A stretch of DNA of 64,000 bases, taken from the NCBI GenBank assembly GCA_021464245.1, contig JADCRB010000036.1, forward strand, positions 6,062,372 through 6,126,371, in the 5' to 3' direction. Positions 33,980 through 47,200 of this stretch are shown one piece after another. The notes below the pieces were generated by a model that did not search any database, was not told where the DNA came from, and worked only from the letters and a program-made list of their open reading frames with translations. The translations under genes were made by a program, and so were the position numbers. This DNA comes from Carallia brachiata (Eukaryota; Streptophyta; Magnoliopsida; Malpighiales; Rhizophoraceae). Within the stretch, counting starts at the first letter, position 1. Each line of letters begins with the position of its first letter.

Positions 33980-36334
33980 TCTTTAGGTTTCAACTTTCAC
34001 AACGATTCGAGATAGAGAGAGAAGAGAGAGAAAGAGGTAGAGACTGGCACTAAAAGAGCGATAGAGTAATAATTGGCTTTGATTTTTTTCTCTCCGACAA
34101 GAGAGAAATCGACCTACCATACCCACTTCTACATCTGATAATTTGATAATACTCATAATATTTATCTTACATTTCATTTAATTTGAGTTCGAGATCTTAC
34201 TTGTATATCTTATTTGTATAATTAGAGACAATATTTCCTTGAACTATAAATAGATTAGTGTGTGTGCGATATAATTTTTAAATTTTAAATTTATTAATAT
34301 TATTATTGACTTGAAAAAATTACATTCAAATTTAACAGTATTTAAATAATAAACATCTATTTTATAAGAAAAATTGAATTAAAATAATAACAAATAACTT
34401 ATAACCTTTATTCACATTAGAAAAAATTAAGCCACCGAAATTAGGTATTTGTCTGAATATTTTTTTGTGTAATAAGACAGTGATTTTGTGTAACAAGACT
34501 GATATTTTGTTCAACAAAAAAAATTCGTATTTTTTGTATTTTTTTATTACATAAAATAGCAGTCTTATTGCACAAAATTATTATATTATTGCACAAAAAA
34601 ATATTCGAGCAGATACACAATTTTAAAGGTATAATGACACTCATCCACATTTACAATCATCTATATATTAGTTACACATAATATTTTTTTAGATAAAAAA
34701 ACAAATCCACCTACCCAATGCTTCTTTTTCTTTTTTTTTTTTTTTTTTTCACAACTTATCCAAAAGGATAAAAAGATGGCTGTTGGTTTTTTTTTTCATC
34801 ATTAACTATTTTGTGTGAAAAGAAAATGACGGTTGTTAATGTTCAGGAAGTACAAAATTATTATTGTTAATACATTTTTTTGTTGTTAGAAAATCTATTA
34901 ATTATAAACTATCTCAATAGCTTTCTTAATAAATTTCATAAACCACTAAAACAAAAATCAAAGCTCTGAAACGTCTAAAGTATTAAAAGTGTACTGTAAT
35001 CACGATAGTTGTATATTTAGCAGCACTAAATATTTTAACGAAAATTAAATTGTGATAAAAAGGAATCTCCAAACCACTGCAGTTTATTACCGTTGTTTTG
35101 AGAAGCCAGTGGTTTACATTATTATTAGAATTTAATCCGCCTATTACGTAGATTTATATTTTTTTTTTTGTCAAAGTATTATACAATGATTGAATTATTA
35201 AGAATTTGATTTATGAGTCTATGGAAGGGAGGCTCATATAACGTAAATAAAGAATACTCAAAGTGAAAATTATTTCAAAAAATAAAGAATAACAATTGTG
35301 GCATCAAATACTTAAAAGTTAAGAATAAAAGAATTATAGATTTGTGTATATTGAATTATATCATAATATATACATTTAAGTGTTTAAAATATTTCTTTCA
35401 TAGTACTTGAATGCTAAGTTTTATTTTTTTTTGTCCATAAAGTTTTCTTCGTTGTATCCTTTTGAACAAATCAACTTTATCAACAATTAATATGAAAAAT
35501 GCTTGAGCTGATTGGATAGAAAAAAGCCATAAAGAAAAAAAAAACAAAGAAATTATAAAATTTAAAATACATTAATTATTCAATTACAAATAAGAAGAAT
35601 CTATTTATAATATTATTATTAGATTAGATTACTCTTTCCTCTTTTAAAAGGAAAATTCCTAAGGAAACTGCATATCCCAACGCCGGCATGTCGGTTGCAT
35701 GAGTCGGTCATTTTCCCAGATATCTGCACTAACTGACAGGTCGGCCAAGGGTGCTTTTCACTTGTTCGTGCACCGGCGTTGTTTCAATTTTAATGTTTGA
35801 GTTTCTTTCAACTTTTTTTAACTAATGCTGTAATTTTATAATAGTATTTTTTTTGTAAGTTGCGACCGAAGTTTTCTTGTCGAGCTCGATCGATATGTGG
35901 TAGCTTTCGCAAATACCAATTGTCGAGGATAGAAACAAGCCAATGGAATTCTATAACGTTTTTATGCAATATCTATCAGCGAAAATTTATTTGGTGGATC
36001 CACCTACAAGAAGTGATTTCGTACTAAAGGCAACCATCTCAATACAACAATAAATTTCTTTTTCTCAAAAAAAGGAAGAGTTGGCAACTTATTTACATTT
36101 TTTTCTCTTCCTCGTCAAAGTGCAATAACTCACAATTTTGATCACAACGTAACTTAAAAGTTCACTAGAGGACTATATTCTTTTCTTTTGTTTTAATCCG
36201 TAGAAGAGATGGTAAGGTCATCATATGAAGAAAGGGATGAGAGAGACTGAGATTCGAACTTTAGTTCTCGAAGTTGTCAGTCATTGTCTTTAATTAATTC
36301 AGCTATTGTTGAAGTCTCTGAGAAATATATTCTA
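33980..36334. other. Upstream region of E2 copy 2 and AT-rich spacer
   Basis: 33980-34130 should hold the promoter and leader of E2 copy 2, with a CT-rich block at 34012-34042. A MITE-like inverted repeat lies at 34444-34618. 34620-35640 is very AT-rich with long T runs (34731-34750, 35160-35169). A G/C-richer GTCGG patch lies at 35680-35775. 36180-36300 resembles a fragment of a tRNA-derived repeat (GAGATTCGAAC). No gene could be supported. Confidence 0.5.
34444..34618. mobile_element. Short MITE-like inverted repeat
   Basis: The left arm GTATTTGTCTGAATATTTTT matches the reverse complement of the right arm (GTGTATCTGCTCGAATATTT), and both continue into TTTTGTGYAATA. The element is about 175 bp, AT-rich and noncoding. 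A related element lies at 55277-55481, sharing the inner TTTTTTTGTGYAA motif. Confidence 0.6.
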
Positions 36335-39300
36335 TCAAAAGCAGCTGAGTCCATCACAAGCGCGACTATTCCAAGGACCGAGAGAAAGTTGGTGGATGAA
36401 TATTGGAAGATCCAAGGAAGCTCTAGCAATGGACTTGTCTTCCTCGAGTATTTCAACATCCATGCAGGTAGTTCCCTGCAATATCCACAAATTGTCATAC
36501 TAATATCTACAGAGCAGTAAATAGCACGTGTAAACGATATTATTGGACTCGAGTATCAAGCAATAGTAGATGAATTTATGAAGTAAGCTTATTATTGAAC
36601 TCCCAATCTTTTATTATCTCTGTTGCAATTTGTTGGCAAGCTCAAGCATTTTCAAGCAAAAACATTTAGTCCAACAATTAATATAGTTTTCTTTTCCGAA
36701 GTATAAAATTCAGGGGTAATAATATCACTAAGAAGCCTTTACGCTAGTCTGATAATTGGAAAACTACTTTTAAGATCTACTGTCATGTTACGAATTGGCA
36801 ACTTTATATTGGATTTCTTACCATGCTATTTGATCCCCTGATATATCCAACAAGCACTAGTTGCATTTCTTGATCAGATATGTGGTGATCATGCTCATCA
36901 ATTATGCATATTTGCTGCCAAAGAATCATCAAACAAATAGTCAGATTGACGTTCAGAAAAGACAGAAAAAAAAAAAAGATAATTACTTTACGAGAAGATA
37001 AGTGCAACTTGGAAAAGAGAAAAAAACAAATAAAGATAGTGATTAACATGTAAAAGCATTAGTGAAAGCACTTTTTTGAAGCAGAGTCATTGCTTTTTCG
37101 TTTCCAAGTAAAAAAGAAAATGCTGAACATCATGACTAACTGAATTTACCAATGTTACACCAGCGCCGATGTTCCTATTTCCATCATAGATTCCAAAAAC
37201 TAGAGCAATTTAATCGTAATTTTTTTAAGAGAAAAGCAAGTTCAACTTCTGGAAGATGATGGACGCATGTAATTCCAACTAACTCCATAGTCTTGAAGTT
37301 CAAGAACCATAAAGTTTGATTACTCACAATAGCCTGTTTGGCAGCACATGAACAGCAATCCATCCAATGCCAACCACAACCTTGAAGATCCTATGCAGGC
37401 CAATTTCAGCCCAACCAGAGAAGACTCCTGAAACTTGGTAAGGAATAGCAGATTTGCTGTCATCTGCGATAATATATTTATATCCGTCAGTGAAATGGAA
37501 TAGGCGCATATACAGGCCGAGAATGAAAAAGGAAGAAAGAAAGAACGAAAGAAAAAAAGGAAGCAATTCTATAATAGTGCCCTTTATGCTATAGTATCCT
37601 CAATGGTTCACATATACAGCCTTTTCACTTGGTCAAATGGTGAGATCATAAACAAAGGTCCATTCCTCAAGCTCCAAATCACACCAGACCACTAGAAACC
37701 AGACAAAAGCAGTTCCAATGGATTGAACAAGGTACATAATCGGTTTCTGAAATGTTGAGCATGCCTCTTCTGTGATTTCGCAAAAAATGCAGCTTGTTCA
37801 CTCAATAACATAGATACATGGAACTGTATTCTCATGTCACAGCGTAAGGCAAAAAGGAAAGCATACCAGTGACTTCAATGACACTTCCTTCTTTACATAG
37901 AACGTTCATGTAAATTGGTTCAATCAGCAAGACATTGTCTATCCCTGCAACATCATGTTAATTCCATCATTTAGTTGGAAAGTGAAACTACCAGTAGCAA
38001 ATGCGTCACAAAGCAAACATGAAATGTACGCACAATCATCAAATGGTGGAAGACCCCACAGCTCAGGCTGAAATTCTAGAAGTGAATGAAGTATACAGTC
38101 CGCTAATGAGGAACAATCAGCTTCGCTTTGGGGTGGAACAGCCACCACCTTCATTTTGGCAGCCTTGGCAGCTCTAACACCAACCCTGTCAAACATATTA
38201 AGTATAATAAATCATATAACAGAAAATAGAGTTAATATCAAACCATCTGATAGGGTACATACGGAGACCTGCTAAGAGTAACAAACAAACTGGTTTGAAC
38301 TAGGTTCTTTACTGTTGCACCTCATGATGTATGGAAAACAGCAATGTCAATATTATGGCCAAAGGAAGGAAACGTAAAAATGATTTTAACAGAAATTGCA
38401 TTGCATGAATTCAATTTTCTTTTCTTGAGACGTCGTTGCAAAGAGGAGGAATATACAATCTAGTGTGAAACAGAATAAGTGAATTTTATCTAAACCCCCA
38501 CAAGGATAAGGAAAAGGTGAGCACATATTTCACCACTTAGTAGAAAGTTAAGCTGTTATGTCAGAACAATCACCTTCTTAGTACTTCTAAAGGCACAGTT
38601 TAAATAACATACTCATTCAGGGCATTCTTCTCTTTGTTCTTAACAAAGGACAAGAAAGAGTAAACTGCTGAAAAAAGAATTCCAATTCTAAGCATTTTCC
38701 TTCCCTTTTGTTTCCTCATTCTCAGCAAGAAGCATAATCCAGTTACAAAGACCACCTTACAACGAAAAATGATTAGGAGAATATATACACCTTCAACCAA
38801 CATTTCTCTAGCTTTTCCTTCTTGCAATCCACATAGATTCAAGATATTACAAAGAAGTGGATTGGCTAGAGCAAGAGTCATAGTACACAAGAAATACTTA
38901 TCAAGCTATTGTCTGTCAGAATATCTAGTTAATATTCTATTTGGTCTTTCTTCTTGCAAATATGAGCACTAGATGAATTAACTTACAGTGAGTCTTCAAT
39001 CACCAGGCATTCTACTGCATCTACGCTCATCCTTTTCGCAGCTTCTATGAATCTAAAAATGAATATAATGTCAGTATAAATCTAAGTTTGAACCTTTTAA
39101 GAAGATTTACTCCCCAAAATGTAGATTCTAAAATGAAGTGGTGAAAGAGCATGGAGTAATGTAGATTTATGCGTAGAAGAAGAAACATGATTCTATTCAG
39201 ATTAAGGCAAGATCACACCGATGATCATACTAAATAGCATATGCATGCGCTAAATGTCATAGCAGCAACGTCCTCTTATACACAATTGACTTCGTTTTAG

Positions 39301-40897
39301 GAGACTGATTGGGTCTATGATATGCCTTTGAGGTGACTAGAAGTTTTCGTTTCTACACAACCCTCTCGGCAGCCCTGTACATTTCACAAGAAGAAGAAAA
39401 CTTACATATCAGGTGACGGCTTCCCTGATTTGACCTGGTCACTTCCAACAATCACCGAAAAGCAGTCCTTCCAACCTACATAATTAATCTACATGAACTT
39501 ATATAGCAATAAAGCAACAAGAATGCACAATAAAACAGAGTCCAGTGTAGAACAGCAAAGGTAAAGGTAGCTATTGTATAAGAAAATAGCACATTTTAGC
39601 TAAAATTCAAGCAGTTCAGAGAAGAAAACCTTCTTGATGAGTAATTTTTGCATCAATGTATTCGGTTAGGGAGTTTGAAGCAAGAGCAAAAGGCACTCCA
39701 TTTTTGTGGAGATGTTTGATTAGACGGTTTGCACCAGGAAGCGCTTTAGCTTGTGACCACCTAAAAAATACGTTTAAAGAGCACAATAAGACACCACAAA
39801 TAGTACGAAGCCTGTATGCAACCATGTCACGCACAAAGGTGGATCTCCATGCTAGTGATAGTCGTCATAAAAATATTTTTGCCGTTTCAATTTCCATTTT
39901 TACACAGAAATTATATTAACCTGTTTCTGCAATCAATTTTCTTCGACAAATGAAGTATGAATAAACAGGACTATTTAACAGCTGGGCACCATTCTATGAG
40001 AAGGAGCCCCTTAAGGGAGATGGCTATACCACTAGTGAACAATAATGCATAAACAGGACTCTCCAGGACTTGGCTCTTTGGGTAGTGAAAGTCCTAAAGC
40101 TTTCAGTAACAACCGACTACAGACGGCATCATCTAATTCGAATGGCAAAAACCTGATTTTTTTTTTTTTGTGTAAGACCCCGGAAGCCATATTGGGTCTG
40201 ACTAATCCAGTTCTAGCAATTGTCAGACTCTTTACAGGCTGGCTCTCTTAGCGCCGTCTTGAATTGAGATCTTATTTAAAAAGAATCAAACTCCTTTAAC
40301 ATTCGGACCAAAAGTCATTGGTGGCAAAGAACTGATTATTAAGTCATGGAACTACCAGAACAACAAATATTCCAAGTTTAATGCCTTGAACCACGAAAAA
40401 AAAGAAAAAAGGCTTTTACGTTCAATTTGGGTCCTTGTGAATTGTAATAAACAGGAAGTTGAAAAAAAAATAAAAATAAGGAAGTACACCAGAAAAAGCC
40501 ACGTACTTGTCACGATACATAGGAATAATTTGATCAACATACTGATGGGGGGTTATTGGGAGATTATAATCCTTAACAATGGCAGCTGCAGATGCTTCTA
40601 ATGTCATTCCCAATCTCTTCTTATCTTCCTTTTCTGTATCCAATTCTTTCCGATATTTTGCAAGGAATTCTTTCACAACCCCCTTTGTAGCCCTCTCTGC
40701 AAATCCATAATCAGAAACCAATAACAAAGAAAGTGAATACAACAGACAAGAACCAAGAAAGTAACATAAACAAAACTATAACTGTAGAAAGAAAATAAAA
40801 AAAGACCTGTGTCCAAAAGGGTCCCATCCAAATCAAGAATAACAGCTGAAATTTTAGTTTCTGCATTGCACAATTTAGGCTCTGATGAGATTCTCAT
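36335..40897 (-). CDS. FMN hydrolase/riboflavin kinase (FHY-type) homologue with degenerate kinase half
   Basis: Ten minus-strand exons: 40807-40897, 40507-40696, 39630-39760, 39406-39475, 38987-39052, 38034-38185, 37867-37944, 37328-37463, 36822-36914, 36335-36475. Exons 1-6 give an intact HAD phosphatase: nucleophile motif LDLDGTLLDT (about 22-31), ALASNS, a Lys in GKPSPD and CLVIEDSL. Exons 7-10 align with the riboflavin kinase half of Arabidopsis FHY (SGVFSGWAEIGL, VLVGYIRG, DKSIARASLDLP). However, the G-x-G...LGIPTAN ATP-binding segment is absent, and exon 8 (ending in phase 2) does not join exon 9 (phase 0) in frame. I infer a phosphatase that has lost kinase activity; the 3' end may be a pseudo-region. 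The start at 40897 could also be an upstream in-frame ATG at 41005. Confidence 0.7.
40158..40325 (-). mobile_element. SINE-like element in an intron of the FMN hydrolase gene
   Basis: It is related to the element at 3262-3450. Read on the minus strand, GAGTTTGATTC...TTTAAATAAGATCTCAATT is followed by CTGGATTAGTCAG and an A-rich end (plus-strand T run at 40158-40168). It has the same orientation as its host gene, inside the intron between exons 2 and 3. Confidence 0.5.
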
Positions 40898-42996
40898 GGC
40901 AGACACCGAATTAGTAAAGGAAGAAACAATGGGTTGGTGTTGCGAATTCGGTTTATTTGAAAAGGAGGGAAATTTATGCAAATATATATAGAGACTGGGA
41001 CACAAGAATCAATACTGCCCATAAAGTGGACAACTTGAGTTAAGATTCAACAGCATCGCTTCTGTTGTCTTTTGGTTCCCGGTGATTGTGAAAAGGGGTA
41101 TTTTTTGCATACAAATTGGGTCCGGAGAGAGCTTAGTAAGGTGACCTTTAATTCCAACCATTGATGCGGTCAAGATTATAATATAAAATAATATTATTAA
41201 AAAAAAAAAGACAGAAGTTTTGTAGGAATGGGGTTTCTCCGCTCTTGTACGTGCAAAGGGCCAAAAACATTGCCGAGATTGCCACGGAATTTGGTTCTTG
41301 TCAATGCACGCCATGTTCTCTCCGTCTCTAGGATTTAACTATGAGAGCAATTGTTCCTTCCTAGTGAATCTCAATTGCCAAACTACAATTTAACCCAAAA
41401 AAAAAAAAGAAAAAAAAAAGTTTAAAGGCTCTATAACAAAGATATTAAATCTTTTCTTTTTTGGTTAACTTAGAGAGTTACGCTACAGTCCAGTAATACT
41501 TAATTAATAAATTTGCCCCTCTAAGAATCCAAATATCAACTTTAACTTAAAAATTCGATGACCGATATATATTTGTGATATAATTTTTTTTTAATCCAAA
41601 AAAAGAATCTTTTCTTTTTATCAGTGAATTGATGATTTTTTTTTTTTTTGTTTTCTCATCGCACGGTACATAAAATGGGTATTATCAAAATACCTCTTCA
41701 AGGATACTGCACATTCGCGAGGATCACAACATAAAATAAGACTCAAATATATTTAGTCAGTAAGTTTTATTTGTTTGAAAGCAGTTGAATGAAGTGTTAT
41801 AAACGAAATTTATTTATACTTTGGTCTATAGAAACCTACTATGGATCTTTTTTATTATTAAAAAAAAAATTGCGACTTTGTCATATTTAATTGCCTAAGC
41901 TCACCCTGAGGCACCTATGCGTCACTTGTTGCAAAAATTAATTGTTCCTTCTCATAAGTGGCAACCATGCGCGTTCTGTTGTAAGATGCTGTTATAGTGT
42001 TCGATAGGAATAAGGTGTCGATGGGCAGCATATTCCATCTGTATATTCTGGTGCATATATGCTGGCAGAGCTTATGTCAGTGTTATCCATTTAAAACGCT
42101 GCGTATTTGTACGCAGAATTTCATTGTTACAAATTCCATTGCTAATTGTCCACTAGCAGGCCATTTTGCTCATCTGAAACTTCTTGCCATTTGCTAGTTG
42201 ATTTAATCCGAATTATCACCAAACAAAAAGTACTTCTTTTATAAACCATTTTCTTATTAGTATTATTTTTATTACTATATAGATTTTTTTCTGCCAATAC
42301 AACTAAAATGAGAAGGAGCAACCTGTCAGGCAAAACCGTCCCCGACTGACTCCCTAAGTATCTTTTTTTGACCCTTCTTTTTTTGGGACCCTTCGTGCTC
42401 AAAAGATTCGCATCTATAAAAATCAATAGAGAGAACAATGGTATTCAGTTATCTGTTCTGCATGGAAATTAATCCATGGTCTATCTCATGATCTCAAAAT
42501 CATTTTAAAAATTATAATTTTTTTTATTAGAAGACTCATAAAATCATGAGTTATAATTTTTTTTGTCTATAAATTCTCGCATCATTTATTTTTAGAATTA
42601 AAATTCAAAGACTTATAGAATACAATCTAAATTTTAACTATTGTATATTTCATAAAAGACTAATTGTGACATTTTATTGGTTTGCAATAACTCATCCCCG
42701 CAATAAACTATATAGAATAATGTTAGTGTATTAAACTTTTGTTTTTTCTTTCAAGGTATTAGGACGGCTTCATTTGACTATTCACTATTGTGCAGACTAG
42801 TTTCTTTTTTTTTCTTCCATTTGAGAGCATATAATTAAAGAAAAAAGATCAGGAAAATCCATAGGATGCAAAAACAACGTACTTGAAGACAAAACCAAAG
42901 ATAAATTCATAATTAAGAAGAAAAACTATTCAATGAGTTCTAAGATTACTAAAAGAAGAAGAAACAAACCAGAAAAACAGAAGAAAAGGGACAAAG
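40898..42996. other. Spacer between the FMN hydrolase and Gag-like genes
   Basis: 40898-41330 should hold the promoter and leader of the FMN hydrolase gene. The remainder is AT-rich with A/T runs at 41398-41419, 41637-41650 and 41861-41870. I see no coding region, LTR or pol-like sequence. That matters for the solitary Gag-like gene next to it. Confidence 0.5.
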
Positions 42997-44250
42997 TCAA
43001 TCTGCAACAATTGAATTTCTAGTTGCAGCAAGACTACTGTTCCTTTCAAGGTTCTTTTTCCAGCATTGATGCTTCCAACACTGACACTGTCCCTTTTTCT
43101 CTTTCAAACTCGTCCCTTCCTCTGCCTCGCCACGACCGATCTCGTTCTTGCCAGCAACATTAGCATCCTTATTGTCTGATTCATAATTACTTCCAGAACC
43201 TGAATTACTCTTCTCTATAACTAAAGCTAAGCCCTTCCTCTGCTTATTCTTGCTGATGACCTTTGTCCACAAATCTCTCATTCTGTTTTTAACTTCACAG
43301 CTTCGTTCCTCATGCGACCCCTCGCAAAACCCACATTTCACGACAACGCTCTTCGGTGGTGGTGCTGTCCTGATGCTTTTAACTTCCTCAAAAATAAAAG
43401 CAAGCCTTAGTGCCTCATTCAGTGAATTGGGTTTCTGTGGAATAATCCAGTTCCGGAAATTTTCCATCAACCCATCTATAAAAATCCCTTTAAGCAGGTT
43501 GTCTGAAAGCGGTCCGTTATGGGCCGGCCACCTCCTGAGAATCCATTGAAGTCTTAAAAAATAGGACCGGACAGGTTCGTTGCCGCCTTGATTTAACATC
43601 ATGAGTTCTGATCTCAATTGATCGTCTAATTCAATCCTGTGATACGCTTCTAAAAAGGAGGACTTCACGTCATCCCAAGATAGAGAAGGAAGATATGATT
43701 CGATGTTAAGGTCATACCAAAGTGCAGCCTCATTTTCAAGTGTGACTGGGAATATTCTCATCATCATATCAACGGAAGCTGCGTTGTTTGCCCTGCAAAC
43801 TTTGATAAACCTACTTAAATGCATTATGGGGCACTCATTAGGCACGCCGCGGAAGACAGGCAATGGGGCGACGTTAATGTAAGAAGTGGCTTGGGAATCA
43901 ATGGATTGCTGTTGTTGTTGTTGTTGTTGAGAATTTGATGCTGTGATGTTATTAATAATAGAGTCTCTTGCACTGTTGAAACTGCCGGAACCGACTACTG
44001 ATTCCGGAACTCCCGGCGACGACGCGTCCGTGACTGAATTAGAGTCCACGTCGTAGGAGGCATCGGAGCAGTTCGTGGGTTGCTGTTGAAATTCATCAGA
44101 GTTTGATTGACGGAGAGCAATGGAGGGAGAGGCGTCACCATCATCAGAAAAATTATAACCGCTGACGTTGTAGGAGGTTTCTGGGGGGATTTTTGCACGT
44201 CGGTTGGAGGATTTGTGGGACTGAAACCGGGTTTTTACTTTTCGGGTCAT
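42997..44250 (-). CDS. Solitary retrotransposon Gag-like protein, candidate domesticated gene
   Basis: One uninterrupted minus-strand frame encodes 417 residues from the ATG at 44250; an upstream in-frame ATG at 44400 would add 50. Residues 1-105 are serine-rich and low in complexity, with an eight-glutamine run at 108-115. Residues about 131-292 match the Ty3/gypsy-type Gag domain: an Ala-Leu-Trp-Tyr block at 176-179 (EAALWYD), SLSWDDVKSSFLEAYHR, ELMMLNQGGNEPVRSYFLRL and GLMENFRNWI. Residues 306-318 form a zinc-knuckle-like C-x2-C-x3-H-x4-C (CGFCEGSHEERSC), one residue shorter than the retroviral type. A basic and a Cys-rich tail (QCQCWKHQCWKK) follow. No protease, reverse transcriptase, integrase or LTR was seen within several kilobases either side. 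Function unknown; an RNA- or capsid-like role is only inference. Confidence 0.75.
   Translation of the reverse strand: MTRKVKTRFQSHKSSNRRAKIPPETSYNVSGYNFSDDGDASPSIALRQSNSDEFQQQPTNCSDASYDVDSNSVTDASSPGVPESVVGSGSFNSARDSIINNITASNSQQQQQQQQSIDSQATSYINVAPLPVFRGVPNECPIMHLSRFIKVCRANNAASVDMMMRIFPVTLENEAALWYDLNIESYLPSLSWDDVKSSFLEAYHRIELDDQLRSELMMLNQGGNEPVRSYFLRLQWILRRWPAHNGPLSDNLLKGIFIDGLMENFRNWIIPQKPNSLNEALRLAFIFEEVKSIRTAPPPKSVVVKCGFCEGSHEERSCEVKNRMRDLWTKVISKNKQRKGLALVIEKSNSGSGSNYESDNKDANVAGKNEIGRGEAEEGTSLKEKKGQCQCWKHQCWKKNLERNSSLAATRNSIVAD
43908..43931. repeat. Trinucleotide repeat encoding polyglutamine
   Basis: A (TTG)n run on the plus strand, read as CAA/CAG on the gene strand, gives eight consecutive Gln in the Gag-like protein. 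It is a likely site of length variation. Confidence 0.85.
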
Positions 44251-47200
44251 CTCTCTCTGTGCCGTGATTTGGGATGCACCGTCAGTGCATGGGATCGGGA
44301 GACTGCAATAATGGCGATGGGGGCAAAAGTGGAGGGGCGAAAGGAAAGCAGTTCTTTTTCGAGTCGGCTTATTGGAGAAGTCAAATAAGTCGTGGGTCAT
44401 TAATTAAAAGAGTCGTTTGGGCCTGGATGTCAGCTTCATATGCCCATTAACATAATTAATGGGCCGGGCCTAAGCCTCAATATGCTTTTTTTTTATCTGG
44501 GATCATGCTACATGGACTGGGCCTGGCCCATCACTCATGCGTTTTTAATGCCTTCTCCCAAAGGACTTACCTTTAAAATATATATATATATATGAGTTTT
44601 TACACCAGATATATATATGAGTTTGTTATCGTTTGAGTAGAAGTTTCGAGTTTGAATTCTAATAATACAGTCACGTTAAATATCTGCTGAGAGACTTTTA
44701 TTACTCACATGATCTTACTTAGAGTCGATCCGAATTAGTCAACTTTCAAGTTGAATATCAAGTAGTCCTAAACAACAAATAAAAAAGACTTATGGTTCAG
44801 CGGGAAGAAGAGGATTTTACCACTCTTAGATGTAGTCGAATTAATAAAATACTCGGGATTTCGAATAAAATATTCTCAATTCTACTGCCAAGCACAATAT
44901 TATTTGAATCAAGATTCTTAGGTGCGGTTACTCTATTTGAGGTAAATAAATAATAAAAATCTGAAAAATTAAAAGGAAGTGGAGAAAAAATATGTAGATG
45001 ATGGTTGATGGCAGTAATGATGGATAAACAATTTTTTTTTAGAGAGCACAAAAGAAATTTAATGAGTACAATTTTTAAAGAGAATAGGAAAATAAAAAAA
45101 TTTTTAAAGATGAGAGAGGAAAGGGAAGATTTGATTTGTACAAAACCTTGTAAGTCTGACGTAATTTTTTTTAAAAAATATATTATGTATAAATCAGTTT
45201 AAATTGACGTGTAATGTGTAAAAAAAAAATAAATTAGTGCGTTGGTACAAACTGAACTTGACAACTAAAATTTGTAACCTGAAATAAATAATAAATACGA
45301 TTGTCTTTTAATAAATTATAATTATATTAATAAGTATTAAAATTAAAAAAATAAAATTTAAATTTGAAACTTAAAATTAAAATGATATTATGGTATAACT
45401 TAAAATATAGATTTAAAGTAATATACACTAAAATTTTTTTTTCTTCCAACAAATAATAATTTTTACTTAAAATATCAAAACAGTTACAATGTTTTAATGA
45501 AATGTTACATTTTGAGACATCCATTCCACGCCCACCTTCAACTCTCAAATTGGGGGTACAAACCTTTTCTCATAAAGATTAAAATTCTCTATTTCCCTCC
45601 CTGTTTCCGTCGTCCGGTGACAGCACACTTAAATTGGTAGACCAATGCTCAATGCAATCCACTGATCCTCGTTTCTAAGTTGTAACGAATTCGTTCGACA
45701 AACGACAGAGCCAATTCGCTCTCTCTCTTTCTCTGTCTCCCTATTGTCTTCTCATGGACCAATATGCAGCAAAGAGGGATAAAAAAAACTGAAATTTCCA
45801 GATTTAAGCTAACCTCTATCATCTTTGTTGAACCTTTTGCTTTCTCCTATATGCTCTTTCGATTTGCACATTTCTGTTGCTAACATAATAATAAAATACA
45901 TTTTGTTTCCCTAATTAAGCGACAATTAGAAAGGGATCTCTCATCTCACTACCGCCACCGCTCCATGACTCTATAGCCCACCTGGAATAATTCCAAGATC
46001 CTTTTTTTTTTTTTTTTTTCTTTTGCGTTAAACTTTTGCAATTCTTCCTTAAGGTAATTTCAAGCGCCCTTTTGTGTTTAATCTCTTCCTCCAATCAATT
46101 TTTTTTATAGATTTCTATTATTATTATTCTACGAGCTGGGCTCAACGATTAATAATTCAACTTCAATTAATGATTCAATTTTTGATATTTTTTTATCTAA
46201 AATTTAAATTTTATTAATAATTATTAGAGTTTTTCTTAGACGTATTATATTATAAATCTTTGATGTCACCTCAGTTTTATTGTAAATCTACTTCCCCATA
46301 ACGGCTGGCACACAAAAACTCGTCTCTGACTTCATCCACCGATGAACTCGCCTGTCCCCCGTGCCACTTTCCCGACAAATTCTCAGTTTCTCAGCATGTG
46401 GGAAGCATCTCTATTATATAGCATAAGTTTATAATTTAAATTTATTGATAATATATTAATAAAATATAGATTAAAAATTCAATGTTAACATTTTTAATTG
46501 TTTTCCTTACTTCAATTAATTGGTTTAAATTTAAAAAATCTAAAAAAAAAAAAGACATACCTGTTACATCTGTTGTTTTGTTCGGTTTCTATTTTTTTTG
46601 TACCTATAATTTAGTATATAAGAGTACAATTAATGCACTTGGAAAAAAAAAAAAAAAGGAAGGAAGTTAGAACTGAACAAGGAGAGGCAGCCGACATTGG
46701 AGGAAGCTGCTGAATAGAATCAATAGGCCTCTCTTTGTGCCTGTTTTGGAGGCTTTTTAGGCTTTCGTGTATGGCTGCTCCTCGTGTTTTGATTCTAAGC
46801 ACTAATGTCCAATATGAATCATATTGGAACGGAAATTTGGAATTTTTCCACTGTGTTCAGCATAGCCCCTTCTATTAATTTTTGCTGAGCTTTTCTTGAT
46901 GTTGCTTTCTTAGTGGAAGACATATCTACAAAGTCTCTAAAAGTAAATTTTTCTTTCTCTTGGTAATAGGTTTTTCTTTTTTTTCCTGATCTTAGATACA
47001 AAGGAGAAGAGGACCCGTAAGATGAAAGTTAAATTTCTGACCACGCTTTTAATCAATAAGACTAACGCTTATTAAACTAATAATTAGGATGAGTTATGTT
47101 ATAAGTAGGGTTACGTTAGCTCATGGATGGAATCTTGTCAGTCTAATACGACAGTGGCTGTATTGTTGTTTAGTGGGGTGACTGTATTTGCATCTCAATT

